From Curvularia sp. ZM96 (lineage: Eukaryota > Ascomycota > Dothideomycetes > Pleosporales > Pleosporaceae): a stretch of DNA of 64,000 nt. Of this stretch, positions 21,101-30,415 are shown one piece after another. Under the pieces are notes generated by a model that was not told where the DNA came from, did not search any database, and was given only the letters and a program-made list of their open reading frames with translations. How positions within the stretch are numbered: the first letter of the stretch is position 1; each line of letters opens with the position of its first letter. Location: assembly GCA_022457065.1 (NCBI GenBank), contig JAJGBQ010000003.1, forward strand, positions 4,960,001 through 5,024,000. Direction: 5' to 3'. The translations under genes and the position numbers were made by a program.

Positions 21101-21322
21101 GACATTAGCGCCGTTACTCTCACACGCTCCCTCAAGGGAGACAGCCTGGTGGCCATGGCCCAGCCCGCCAACTTGTCCCAGGATGCTGTCAGAACCGCCA
21201 TGATACACACGCTGCCTCGACCAGCAGTTCCGTCGACTATTGCTTGCGTTGATACTTTTCCCTTGACCCGTGCAGGCAAGGTGGATGCACAGGCGGTTGC
21301 AACCATGCTTGCAGCACATTAG
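18101..21322 (+). CDS. Monomodular nonribosomal peptide synthetase with order T-C-A
   Basis: Uninterrupted 1073-aa frame from the ATG at 18101. A thiolation domain comes first, with the phosphopantetheine serine in LGGHS (about residue 40). A condensation domain follows (about 145-580), with the intact HHxxxDG motif in IHHALLDGFAM (about residue 265). A full adenylation domain ends the protein (about 600-1070): A3 FTSGSTGRPKG, A4 MSPAFDGSIHE with the amino-group-binding Asp, A5 NMYGPTEGT, A7 YRTGDYG, A8 GRRDRQLKLRGFRLD and A10 FPLTRAGKVD with the catalytic Lys. No T, C, reductase or thioesterase follows; the protein stops about ten residues after A10. So the A domain has no T after it, and the T has no A before it. 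It may load its own N-terminal T, or work with a partner synthetase. The 3' half is markedly GC-richer than neighbouring DNA. Substrate unpredictable from eye. Confidence 0.9.
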   Translation: MFDSASAERTFILSSIAKALGVPTENIDTSKCFTRLGGHSLSAVEVQHACKLMVSKPPTVLELLTSPSIEELLPASDESSSCQGDLAASGKPKLISSAVVEVPKFSEPSLSDIRCITNEDSVPNAQLLPEQAATTPILNEDSASATHLQAAFIQSGQSTIHYFETWRLEDLPVMKYAWKTVLAMEPIFHVAFEEVGHGAYVMHKQEFECPWNEVVTFDRKTYEEELSRVETQSRPTFVFKSVVYKACGGRRDGRSESEATIVLSIHHALLDGFAMERLAAKVRRVAAGEKGVVAGKSFLDTAKELEALSKEQSAAATEYWQRRVEQHPGAATGPVVHRPRQEAEGEAKTAVMQWVRNEINLGFEHLGERLQERSKDLGVTVAAFFHAAWAIVQAAYADTSHVVFGTIMSGRNLPIDGIDTVIGPILNSLSFYANIDEDMLTDEMVQRVFADLVELSCYQWSTPGHGMERDFEAALSVTRGLDGGSQTGDTMCLIRPVRYDFESSIPLSLALDEAAMTLRLVYHPQRYAATMVEDMATCFVSALERLTYSTRMHEYMAALLTVPMQTQLRMLGNCISGATTRAAHMRDDIVSVLEAAARTHAESIAIEVGARRITYAELDGLASRMAHTLWQLGIKAGQVVCVHADGSVEWIVGLLGALKAEAAFCSLDATLPHELRSDMFGTAESRVFVVGHEWQRRFAPDGCTHCLVQESMEVEVGALEAEERTPRPLAPAYLCFTSGSTGRPKGVVCTQQALVAFQRNLEVRLHAAPGVRIAQFMSPAFDGSIHEVFSALCYGATLVLRHGATAASATAIDPFDVLHRATSAIMTPSVARSLSPTDFANLKTVYLVGEQVPQPVVDQWAPGRKLYNMYGPTEGTCGATIARLLPTRPVTIGRPNPTSRLYILGRGRRLLPPGAEGEIYIAGVQIAQGYADMPAQTAARFVPDVVCPGLGEYMYRTGDYGYWDHNGHIVCSGRRDRQLKLRGFRLDLDDLEARILRALPDISAVTLTRSLKGDSLVAMAQPANLSQDAVRTAMIHTLPRPAVPSTIACVDTFPLTRAGKVDAQAVATMLAAH

Positions 21323-22059
21323 TAGTAGTTTCATAGACAATATTTTCCCAAGCAAAGCACAAATCGCATCCCGTGTAGTGGTATTCTTCCTCTCCTTACC
21401 AAGTTGCCGCCGCAGCTCGAAACGAATCCACCTTGGACGACACCCTCCTCTCAATTCGACCGCCATTTGCACACATACACCTCGACACAATGATGACAGT
21501 GTCTCGACGAGCTGACACAATCTGCCCACGGCCTGCTGCACCTCCGTCAGACGGCCCGTCATCAGCGTCCGTAGTAAAATCTGTCAATCTATCCCTCGCA
21601 CGGCTAGTTACCGCATTGTACTCGTACTTCGTTTTTGGCCAAATTGCTGATAAGTGGTAACCAGTTCTGCTCGTACGACGCTACCTCATCCACCCAAAAC
21701 GTGCCCATGCCCAGTGTCACACTCAGCTCGTCCATAGCTTAACAGAGCACCAGCACTGACGATAACCGCCGGCTGCACGACCGACATGAAAGGACCACAG
21801 AGCAGCGGTCTAACAGCACTCTATAGCGCTGCACTGCACTCGCCAGGAATCCTTGCTCGACGCTCCTGCCGCTCCCAGCTCTTGCATCGGCCATCGATGG
21901 CTCTCCAAGCTGCTGCAACAGCATGGCTGTGCAATGGCACCCCAATGGGACCGTGGCTGCGGGTAAAGCAGGCATTGTGGGAGACGCAAGTGGAAAAGCA
22001 TCTAGCATGAGATGCATGTAGTCGGTAAGCGGGCTGAAGATACGACCCAAGTCCACTCT
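21323..22059. other. 3' flank of the NRPS gene, no supported gene
   Basis: Several frames of 60-115 codons overlap on both strands, but none shows a domain. The AT content rises sharply after the NRPS stop codon. Confidence 0.5.
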
Positions 22060-23719
22060 GGCTCGCTAGGTCGCCGTCAGCGGTTGCTATATTCGGGCAT
22101 GTAGTGTTAACATCTGCGCCATGTTCGATCAAGAGCTCCACAGCTAAATCATGCCCATTCTGTGTCACGAGATCTAGTGCTGTCGCTCCATCATGAATTC
22201 TTCTCGCGTTCGGATCTTCCCTTGCTTTGATTAACTGCTCGATAGCCGATTAGGTTTCATTGTATGCAGCGTCATGTAATGAAACCGTGTCAACGTCTTC
22301 TAGGAGGCGTATATCTGTGCTGTGGCCAGTGCTGTGTCCACGTTGGGAAGCAGGGCACATTCATACCATTTCTTCCTCAGGTGAAACCATCCGCATCCCT
22401 TCATGTCATGCCAAGTAGCTAGCAATTACTCTTTGACCTTCCATAATTGCAAGATAATATAGTGTAACTCCTTCACTGTTGATGATGTCGACTTGCACAC
22501 TGCTCTCTACCAGAAGCTTCGCTGCTTTGATGCGTCCATATGCTGATGCAAAATGTAGCGCTGACCAGCCATCATCTCTTTGAATATGGATGTTTATTTT
22601 CGCACTGTTCTTCACTCTAAGCTTCATCAACTGGATGCGTACATGCGTTGCCGTAGAGTGTACCGCCGATCTACTATTACGTTTTTAAGCATGGATATTC
22701 AATTTATGTCTTATTAATAGCCGCAGAATCGCCATGTTCCCTGTTGAGCAGCATGATGTATTGCAATTGCTCTATCGTTACCAATCGCAAAATCTAGATC
22801 CGTACCTGATTGCATGGGCTGTTTCACCAGTGCTGTACGTTCAAGATACATAGCGAGGTGTAAAGGCGTAGCTCCATCTTTCCGCGATACATTGATATCA
22901 GCACCATGTCTCATCAAGGTTGCGATAGCACCCCTTTCTCCATTCACGGCTGCCGTGTGCAATGTTGTGTCACCATCCTCGGTACACGCGTGAAGATTGG
23001 CGACATGAATGACAAGCAGCTCAGCATCGTTTCCGTGCCCCAAGTATGCGGCAAATTGCAGGGGAGTGAAAGTACGATGGGACCTTGCATGGACATGGAC
23101 GCTAGACTCGGCCAATAGCCTCACAGCTTCCGTATGCGACCCCCTGGTAGCAAGATGAAGTGGCGTAAAGGCTTTTCTTGTCGATAAAGCATTGATGTTA
23201 GCGCCACTCTCAAACAAAATTCCAACAACTCCGTGTTGTGCGGCCAGGTGTGAGGGCGTCGAACTACTACTCCGCGCATCCAAGTTAGTACCGTGTTCAG
23301 TTAGTGGAATTGCAATTCCTTCATGTCCTCGCTTCGCAGCAAAATGTAAAGGCGTAAGAACATCATCTTCGGATTTCGGATTAGCGTTGCCCAGACTGGA
23401 CCAGGACTTTGGCAACAGCTTCATGGCCAAAGCATGTCGTAATGTGCAGCGATGAAAAGCTGTTCTTCCCCGAAATGTTTATACTAGCTCTGTGATTGAC
23501 TAAAAGCTTTGCAATTTCTATATATCCGATATGCGCTGCAAAGTGTAACAGGGTATAGCCATCTTTTTGAACAGCCCGTATGTAAACTTCTTGGTTGATC
23601 AAAAGTCTGACTACTTTGTGGCACCCCGTTGTAGCAGCAAGGTGCAGAGCAGTCTCCCCACTTGCTCCTGTGTCTCTCAACTCTTCACCACATCTCGTCA
23701 AAACTCGGATAAGTTCCAT
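22060..23719 (-). pseudogene. Ankyrin-repeat gene, decayed
   Basis: Three successive minus-strand frames each hold ankyrin repeats and are offset by frame changes: 23719-23381 (GETALHLAATTGCHKVV; GYTLLHFAAHIGYIEIAKLL), 23430-22714 (TPLHFAAKRGHEG, FTPLHLATRGSHTEAVRLL, DTTLHTAAVNGERGAIATLM, ATPLHLAMYLERTALV) and 22630-22406 (GWSALHFASAYGRIKAAKLL). A fourth part at about 22240-22080 reads GATALDLVTQNGHDLAVELL. In-frame stops include one at about 22250 and another just after the second block. At least nine or ten repeats of about 33 aa are recognisable. An open frame without an ATG continues upstream to about 23820 (PIIFLDAVWDRDMELI), so the true start may have lain there. No N-terminal HeLo-like or NACHT part is visible. 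Confidence 0.75.
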
Positions 23720-23819
23720 GTCTCTATCCCAGACTGCATCCAGGAATATGATTGGAGAGGACTGTACAGATTCAGCGGATTGAGGTACGTCCGCTAGAGT
23801 TTCCTCTTCGACTGTCGTG

Positions 23820-24257
23820 TGTCATATTTTTGTTATACCGAGGCTAGTTAGTGCCCTTCCCAGGTGCTAACGTTTGTTGGTGATTAGAGTAAGCGTACTA
23901 GAGCATTTGGACACGGTGGATCTCTCTTGCATCGCGGCGTCGATCGCTGCCCGAGCTTCCAGGTGGATTTCATTCATCCTTGTCTTGTTTACTATCATTG
24001 AAAGCTCGCTCACATCACAAGGGCATGTACAAGTAGTAGGTTAAGCAAAGGGTGTGTGTATCCATGGCGGAAAGAAATCTCATTATGTAATATCATTCTG
24101 ATGACATGCTCACACTACTACAACATGATTTGTGGTCACCCTGAGTAGTCTTAAAGTGAGATCCGCTTTGCTATTGATGCATGTTCTTGATACAAAGTGT
24201 CTGTATTGCTTTTGATCAAGCAGTACATGACGATCGTGACCAGAGACCTAATCCAGC
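23820..24257. other. Intergenic, 440 bp
   Basis: Nothing supportable; upstream flank of the dead ankyrin gene and 3' flank of the small secreted protein gene. Confidence 0.5.
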
Positions 24258-24537
24258 TTAACCAATAGCGCAAACAATGCCACTGAAAGTCCTGCAAGAA
24301 CGGCAGGCAATTTGAACCGCCCTTGCGTCAGGACCCATAGCTCCAGCTCCGCAGTAAGCGTTGCACCTGTCTTCGATCTTGTCCCAGCAATCTTCACGTG
24401 CCTTGAGTGACTCTGAACGTGGTAGAACTGAAAGTTTCTGTAAGTAAACGCTCATGCGGCGTGGCGATTGAACACTAACCTGCAGCAGAAGCAGCGCTGC
24501 CAAGAAGAGCAGTGGTGATGAGGGCAGCGATCTTCAT
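24258..24537 (-). CDS. Small secreted cysteine-rich protein, 75 aa
   Basis: Exons on the minus strand are 24537-24480 and 24427-24258. The first exon encodes a near-perfect signal peptide, MKIAALITTALLGSAASAA. The mature part has about 56 residues and six cysteines (CWDKIEDRC, AYC, IACRSC and VC), enough for three disulfides. The short basic segment before the first cysteine (PRSESLKARED) could be a propeptide. There is no known domain. Size, signal peptide and even cysteine number are what one expects of a fungal effector candidate, but this is only a class resemblance. The intron is 52 bp with GTTAGT and TTTCAG ends, phase 1. Confidence 0.75.
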
Positions 24538-24667
24538 TTTCACTGTTAGGATTGATGGTGTTGGATGTGATTGGAGGGGCTTCAGTGAGCTGTAGAGCGT
24601 AGATTGTGATTAAAACTGCGTTGACTTGTTGTAGAGTAGAGATGAAGGAGTAGGTTCTGCATTTGCC

Positions 24668-24673
24668 TTTATA
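24668..24673 (-). promoter_or_regulatory. TATA box of the six-cysteine protein gene
   Basis: TATAAA read on the minus strand, about 131 bp upstream of the ATG at 24537. Confidence 0.45.
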
Positions 24674-26465
24674 CATTTTACTAGATCGTTAATAGTGGTA
24701 CTAAAACCAATCTTCTTCACGTCTTCCTGCTGACGGCGCTAACTTGTTCGTATTTTGTTTAAGATTCAGCTGCCTAGGCAGAGCTGAGAGTCGGCCAAGC
24801 TATACCAAAACTGAACAATATCTCACTGAACAAGAAGTTCAGAGCTACCAAGCCCGAGCAATCGACTGATATCTATGAAAGATATTCTTAGCGAACTCAC
24901 TGCCAAGTAGCCCTAAGTTTATTCTGGAATCTGCTCCTGGAATTACGATTAATGCTATGCAGCTATCCGTAACGCCAAGCAAGCTGATTAGTGCTCAGCC
25001 GCAAAATGATTTCTATATGGTGTGATGGGACATGATCATCAGATTTTGATATTTTCCCTTGTTGGACTAGCGTCCACTAGTTCCTACTAGCGCTGTTCAA
25101 GAAGCGCGTGGGTTACTCTACTGGATATCTGCTCACACATACTTACATAGCCGATACTATAGAAGTGATTAATACGTGGTGTTAACTCAATTTAGGTAGC
25201 TTACTCCAGTCGCAAATCTGTTTGTCGCTAGTTGGATAAGTACTATTGGTGAAATGGCAATGATGATCATCTTGAGTGGAATTAGCCACGGTCTTGCGAA
25301 AATAATAAGTTCGTTACTATCACAACCTGCGCTATCCCTATATCTAAGTTTGTAGGGTTAAAAAATGAGACAAAATTTATGCTGTGCAGTGTCGATTACA
25401 AAGATTCACTGTACATGCTGCTAGTGTTCATTGATGCCGAGAGCTGGAGAACCAACATTTTGAACCGGCCGCGACAATGGAGGCAGGATATTTGTTTTTT
25501 TAGCTCACAAGATCAATCCCAAGGTACCAAATACAGATTTCAAACAATGTAAAGTACAATAGAGAAGTTGGGTGGGTTGGAATCAATGCCGTGAAAGCAG
25601 CTCAGAGAAGCACGCCCGGTAGCTGGGGGTTATCGTGCTTGGACGAAAGCGCGAAGAAGGGGGACATAAGTACTGGAATGTTTCAAAGCCAGCATGGAAG
25701 CTCGGCGGAGGCACTGTTACCTAAGGTCGACTAACCAGTGGGTACAATCCATACGACGTCAAGAAGTCTATTACCAATCTATACAGCATTGCTAGTGCTA
25801 AGCTAACTTGTTACTATTACAGAAACAAAGCTTACGCCGCGCCACCTAGTTCAAAAACGACAAGCAGTCCTGAATGAAGGCGAAAACAGCAACAGCAGGG
25901 GCCCTAGCCACAACACCTAACTGGGCATTCCTGACCATGTACCTAATAACGAACCCAATATCCACCGCGACAACTATGGCACTGGCAATTCCTGCCGCAA
26001 CAAGCCAGCAACTTGCTTTGGTCTTGATTAGAATGGCGTAGTAGTGGCCATCGCTGGGGCTCTTACCGTTTGCAGGGTTGAAGTGCGGGTTCTTGTGGAT
26101 GAGAGTGGCACTGGTGCCGTTGTTAATTCTCTGACAAATCATACACACATGAAGGTTATCTACGTCTACATGAATGCACGAAACACGAATACTCTTCTAG
26201 AATAGAAAAATATTGTAGAGGGAAGCAACCCCTTCCTTAGCTGAAGCTCAAGATGTTAGAACGATAAAGTCAACGCAGAGCAGTCTTAGCGAAATTTGTT
26301 GTAGAGAGATTTTCCCGGTGCAGATTGACAAAGACGACTTGGGCGGAGCGCCTATCGCGATCTAGATATACCTAAGCTGGAATCTTGACAATTAGGATTA
26401 AGTTCTCAGTCCACCGAGGGGTTCCGCATTCCTTTGGTTCTCAAAACCGATGGGATCACAGTCTA

Positions 26466-26516
26466 CACTAACGTGGATGGATACAACACACTAACGTGGA
26501 TGGATACAACACACTA
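26466..26516 (+). repeat. 23-bp direct tandem repeat, about 2.2 copies
   Basis: The unit CACTAACGTGGATGGATACA plus ACA is present twice in exact tandem, with the start of a third (CACTAA). It has no obvious function. Confidence 0.85.
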
Positions 26517-26689
26517 AAGCCTAAATTAGATACACTTCCTACTAATAGCAGCACCACGTACTTACAGCGCTTTCCAAGTGATTTCACGAAATCCAACCCA
26601 AGAAATTTTCTCGAATCTTCACTTTTTGAAAAGGTGGTCTCGTCTAGCATTAGAGACGAAATCAAGCTCATAAATTATTAAAAGGAAGA

Positions 26690-27950
26690 TACCACCAACG
26701 CGTTGGACAAGGCAAAAGTCACCGAGAAAAGGGAGAATCTTGACGACGATGCATCCCAATGCTCTGGGAATTCAATCAACTCAAGCGAGCAAGGAGGTGA
26801 TGCCAGCGACTCCGATTGTTACAATATTAATACACGGGACTCCCCCTAACAGGATGCACTCTCCTCATTCCTCTCCTGTATCCGCGGTAATGACGCAAAT
26901 ACCTATCCTCCGTGCAGCGACTCCCCAGACAACGAAAACACTACGAGTAGTATGACGAGCGCTACGCCTGCATTGTCTGTACCTAGACTTACTAGAAGAA
27001 ATGATCTTGGATAAAACTGGTATAATCCCCCAGGTGCTACGAAAGGGCCCTTAAACAACCATTCCAAACAGACTCTTGGAACTAAGGACGGCACTGGATC
27101 AAAAGTTTTCGCGAATACCCAACCTCCCTTCCTCATCTGTTAGTATTCTGCTGCTGATATAGCCAGTACTGTGAGAAACATTAAGAGTTCGACTGAAGTA
27201 TGGTACTTGTGGACGTAAGACAAACCAAAAATCCTTTTTCACCCAAAAATAGACACTGGAGGATTTCACAATGATCATACGAAGGGTAAAATAGAAGAAA
27301 GCCCCGATAACTGACTGTCTGAAGTATGTCAGTGGTGTAAACGGTTATTCTTCACCCAGAAGATCTGGACGCACATATCAACAAGGAACCGCACGGACCC
27401 TGTGGACGGCTGAACTTTGAAGAGCTGAAGCAGCTCAATTGGGAGCCTAACAGACTTGGTGTATCTCGTGAGTGCAGGGAAGCTGTCTATAACCTCAGAA
27501 GTAGGGTAGATCAGCAAATGAAGAGGAATACGCTGCTGGACTTTCACGATGCTGACACCATGGCGCTGTTGAAATAACGAGCGGACAGTGATGTAGTGTT
27601 TTACGCAAACGGATCCAACACCAGTGAGAAGAAGGCCAGGTCCGAACTGTAGAAGTGATATCTGATTCTCAAACGGTTGCGGCCTGCGGATGGGGTTCCA
27701 AGAAATCCACATACGCTTTGCTTCGTATCTTTAAGCTTTCGAAATCTAATGTTCACTCTAGTTATTCTACCCCAGTAGCCAGCGATACTAGAAGAAAATG
27801 CAAGAGCTGATGCTCTCCGCATTTTCATGCGCTTTTTCGATCAGAACCGTATCGCATGCCACCTGCCTGATTTCGACGAAAGCTAGCGGATCGCTCTGGG
27901 CCGCGTGTTTCTTAATACCTTAGAGATGCTAGGTATTGATGAAGTCAATT
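26690..27950 (+). pseudogene. Decayed coding region of unknown family
   Basis: Several plus-strand segments keep protein-like composition between stops: an acidic/Ser/Asn-rich part at about 26695-26995 (SGNSINSSEQGGDASDSDCY, broken by a stop at about 26850), then NNHSKQTLGTKDGTGSKVF at about 27055, then a 70-codon run at about 27350-27575 (NFEELKQLNWEPNRLGVSRE) ending in a TAA. The similar frame bias along 1.2 kb suggests one dead gene rather than chance. I do not recognise it; there are no DDE, RT or integrase motifs. Confidence 0.3.
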
Positions 27951-28392
27951 AAAGACAGAATTGTGTTCAGAGTATAGGAAGCGATGCACGGAAAAAACAG
28001 ACTCTCCCCGCCGGACGCTTATCCTGCTGCACCAGATTCAGTGAACCTTACCCCAGCACCTACAACACTAGCACTGGCACCAGCTCCAACGCCGGAGCCA
28101 GTCCTAACAGCTGCGCTGGCTCTATACACAATACGCCACTTCGCGATACTACGTAATGAAGGGTTGTGCATCACTAGCTTGGGACACTATTACGAATACT
28201 TCTATTTTAGGTGTTACAGCACAGACAGGAATCGTATTCAGCCTCGAGTCGCAGTCCATTGGCCAACGTCATGTGGCAAGTCCACGAAGTAATACGGGGC
28301 GCTAGCATAGAGTTCCAAGCAACAGACTCACTAGCCTCAACAACCATTGATGCGCTCTGATTTAAACTTTATAGTGACACCATGTTGAAGGG

Positions 28393-28398
28393 TATAAA
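28393..28398 (+). promoter_or_regulatory. TATA box of the GPI-protein gene
   Basis: TATAAA in GGTATAAAGAGAAG, 130 bp before the ATG at 28528, followed by a C/T-rich stretch (CTCACTCACTGTCTCGCTC) typical of fungal transcription starts. Confidence 0.6.
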
Positions 28399-28527
28399 GA
28401 GAAGTCGCCTTGCTCACTCACTGTCTCGCTCTTACATCGTTAACATCGTCTTGAAACACTTCGTTCCGATATCAATACCTCAGCGTCCTTCGTTCCTCAT
28501 ATTATAAACGTTTACGTATCCCTTACC

Positions 28528-29298
28528 ATGCAGTACACTGTCTTCGCTCTGGCCACCGCCGGGTTCTTTACCGTAGCGCATTGCGCTGAAGCATCCCCCG
28601 TCGGCAGCGTGATTCCTATTGGTCAGAATTGCAGCCCAGGCGGCACTCCCTGCGCCAATGGCGCTAGCTGCTACGCTGTCAACTCGATGCTGCAAACAGT
28701 ATGCGGAAACTTCCAGGCCTCATGCCAAAACGACCAGCAGTGTGCATTCAACACTTGTAACAGAGGTTTCTGCAATGGCTTTTTAGCTTCTTCTTCCGCC
28801 GCTTCTTCCGCCGCTTCTTCGGCCCCAGCCTCACCAGCCGTCACAAGCACGCCAACTGGACAAGGCCCAATGCCTGCTCCGTCATCGACCGTCAGCGCAG
28901 CCCCGGGATCTCTTCCTCTTGGCGCCGAATGCAACCCCTTTGTGAAACCAAGTCAGTGCATCGATGGTGTACAGTGCTGGGCCAGCAATTCCATGTTAAT
29001 CGCGCGATGCGGAAATTTCAACGCTGAGTGTAAGACGGATGCGCAGTGCGCTTACAACACTTGTAGTGATGGCCTATGCCGAGGCGTCCGTGTTTCATCC
29101 TCGGGCGCAGCGGTTGGTACCATCGCTCCTATGCCTAGTGCTTCTTCGGGTCCGGTTGGCAACGCTACGTTACACCCAACTGGTGGTGCTACACCGACTA
29201 CTACCGGTACTCCCCTGTTTACTGGTGCTGCATCAGCTCAGAAGGTTGCGGGTGGAGCTTTCGCCATGGTTCTGGGAGCTGTAGCCTTTGGCTTGTAA
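28528..29298 (+). CDS. GPI-anchored secreted protein with two cysteine-rich repeats
   Basis: 256 aa, single exon. The signal peptide is MQYTVFALATAGFFTVAHC. Two related cysteine-rich modules follow, at about residues 35-86 and 135-188. Both share the spacing of NSMLxxxCGNFxxxCxxDxQC followed by NTCxxGxC (first copy NSMLQTVCGNFQASC, second copy NSMLIARCGNFNAEC). They are separated by a Ser/Ala/Pro/Thr-rich, probably O-glycosylated linker, and a second such linker follows the repeats. The C-terminus has a small-residue omega site region (FTGAASA) and a hydrophobic tail (GGAFAMVLGAVAFGL), a standard GPI-attachment signal. Expected place: cell wall or outer plasma membrane. I do not know a function; the module resembles Dickkopf-like cysteine-rich repeats of fungal surface proteins, but this is only by eye. 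Confidence 0.82.
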   Translation: MQYTVFALATAGFFTVAHCAEASPVGSVIPIGQNCSPGGTPCANGASCYAVNSMLQTVCGNFQASCQNDQQCAFNTCNRGFCNGFLASSSAASSAASSAPASPAVTSTPTGQGPMPAPSSTVSAAPGSLPLGAECNPFVKPSQCIDGVQCWASNSMLIARCGNFNAECKTDAQCAYNTCSDGLCRGVRVSSSGAAVGTIAPMPSASSGPVGNATLHPTGGATPTTTGTPLFTGAASAQKVAGGAFAMVLGAVAFGL

Positions 29299-30415
29299 TA
29301 GCATAGTATAGTCATCAAGTCGTCTATATACCTTCGAAGAAATTTAGAAGATAGTTTTTCGAAAGCCAGCAGATCTCCCAAATGTGTCGTGAATGGTCCT
29401 GCGGGTCTATTTGAACGGTAGTCTTTCAATACAGACTGCGCGTAGTTGGGATTTGACTGAAGTTCGGCTGTGGTTGTCACCGACCGCAACCTGACCTGAC
29501 GAGCGATGCCAATTGCAACATGATCGCCCAGGTCTTGTACAACACCAGGAAGCTCGGAGATCAGAGGGATATCATGTTTTGTAGGATTTTCTGCTGATTA
29601 CTACCTTTCCCTTATCACTATCTCTCCTGATTGCTACTCTTGTATCGCCTACTAGACATAACACTAGATTTTAGCATAAGGTTAAGTTGATGCCATTCCT
29701 ATCTCACGGAATCCATAATGTCCTTACTGTAACGGCGCAGGCAAGACTACTTGGATCAGTATCGGCGGTAGTGTCAGTCAGAGGCATATAGGAGTGCGTA
29801 GGACAGCAGAAAACCTTGATTCAAGCGAACACTATAGGCCTGGTACGAAAGGATATCAAAAATCTAATTCTGGCTTGTCTGCTACTACTTATAACCTTGG
29901 ATTCGGATCACACTCCAATCTGACTTGGACTAAGCAGATCCGCTGCCTAGACAGCTCTATCGTAATTGGGTCTGGTCTGGTTGAGCAGTTTAGTTTAGAG
30001 GTTGTGTCGTTCAAGAGACAGACCAAACCCGTAATACAAGTCCCCAAAAGAGGACAGTGATGCCACCAAATCCATAGCCTAGGATCTTGAGAGCTATCCT
30101 AATGTTATAGAGCATACCAACCATAAAGGACGCGAGGATAAGTGTCCAGGGAACCAAGAACCAAACAATGGTGTAGATAGTCAAGAGATACATCGAAAGC
30201 GATATGAACTAACTAAGAACTGTAAAAATAGCTTCTCACTTCTTGTTATTATGATATTGACCTATATCCTACTGTTCATCAGTACCCCCAAAACTACCAC
30301 TATAACAAAAAACCACTTCCCCCAACACAATGAGAGCCAAGTTGCTACTCGCGAGCACTAGTCTATTACTTTAATGGTTTCACTCCAAGTATTTTAACTA
30401 TGGTAGATCAACTTC
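29299..30415. other. Intergenic, 1.1 kb, with a small hydrophobic ORF
   Basis: No firm gene. A 60-codon minus-strand frame at 30193-30011 is almost entirely hydrophobic with two membrane-like helices (IYTIVWFLVPWTLILASFM; LGYGFGGITVLFWGLVL). It may be a relic or a micro-protein. A plus-strand mini-frame at 30331 (MRAKLLLASTSLLL) looks like a severed signal peptide. Confidence 0.4.

Larger units (their letters stand above)
24538..26700. other. Decayed AT-rich stretch, no supported gene
   Basis: 2.1 kb with almost no reading frames. The one exception is a 100-codon minus-strand frame at 25846-26148 with a hydrophobic centre (CWLVAAGIASAIVVAVDIGFV) and no recognisable family; it could be a relic of a single-span membrane protein. 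Confidence 0.5.
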
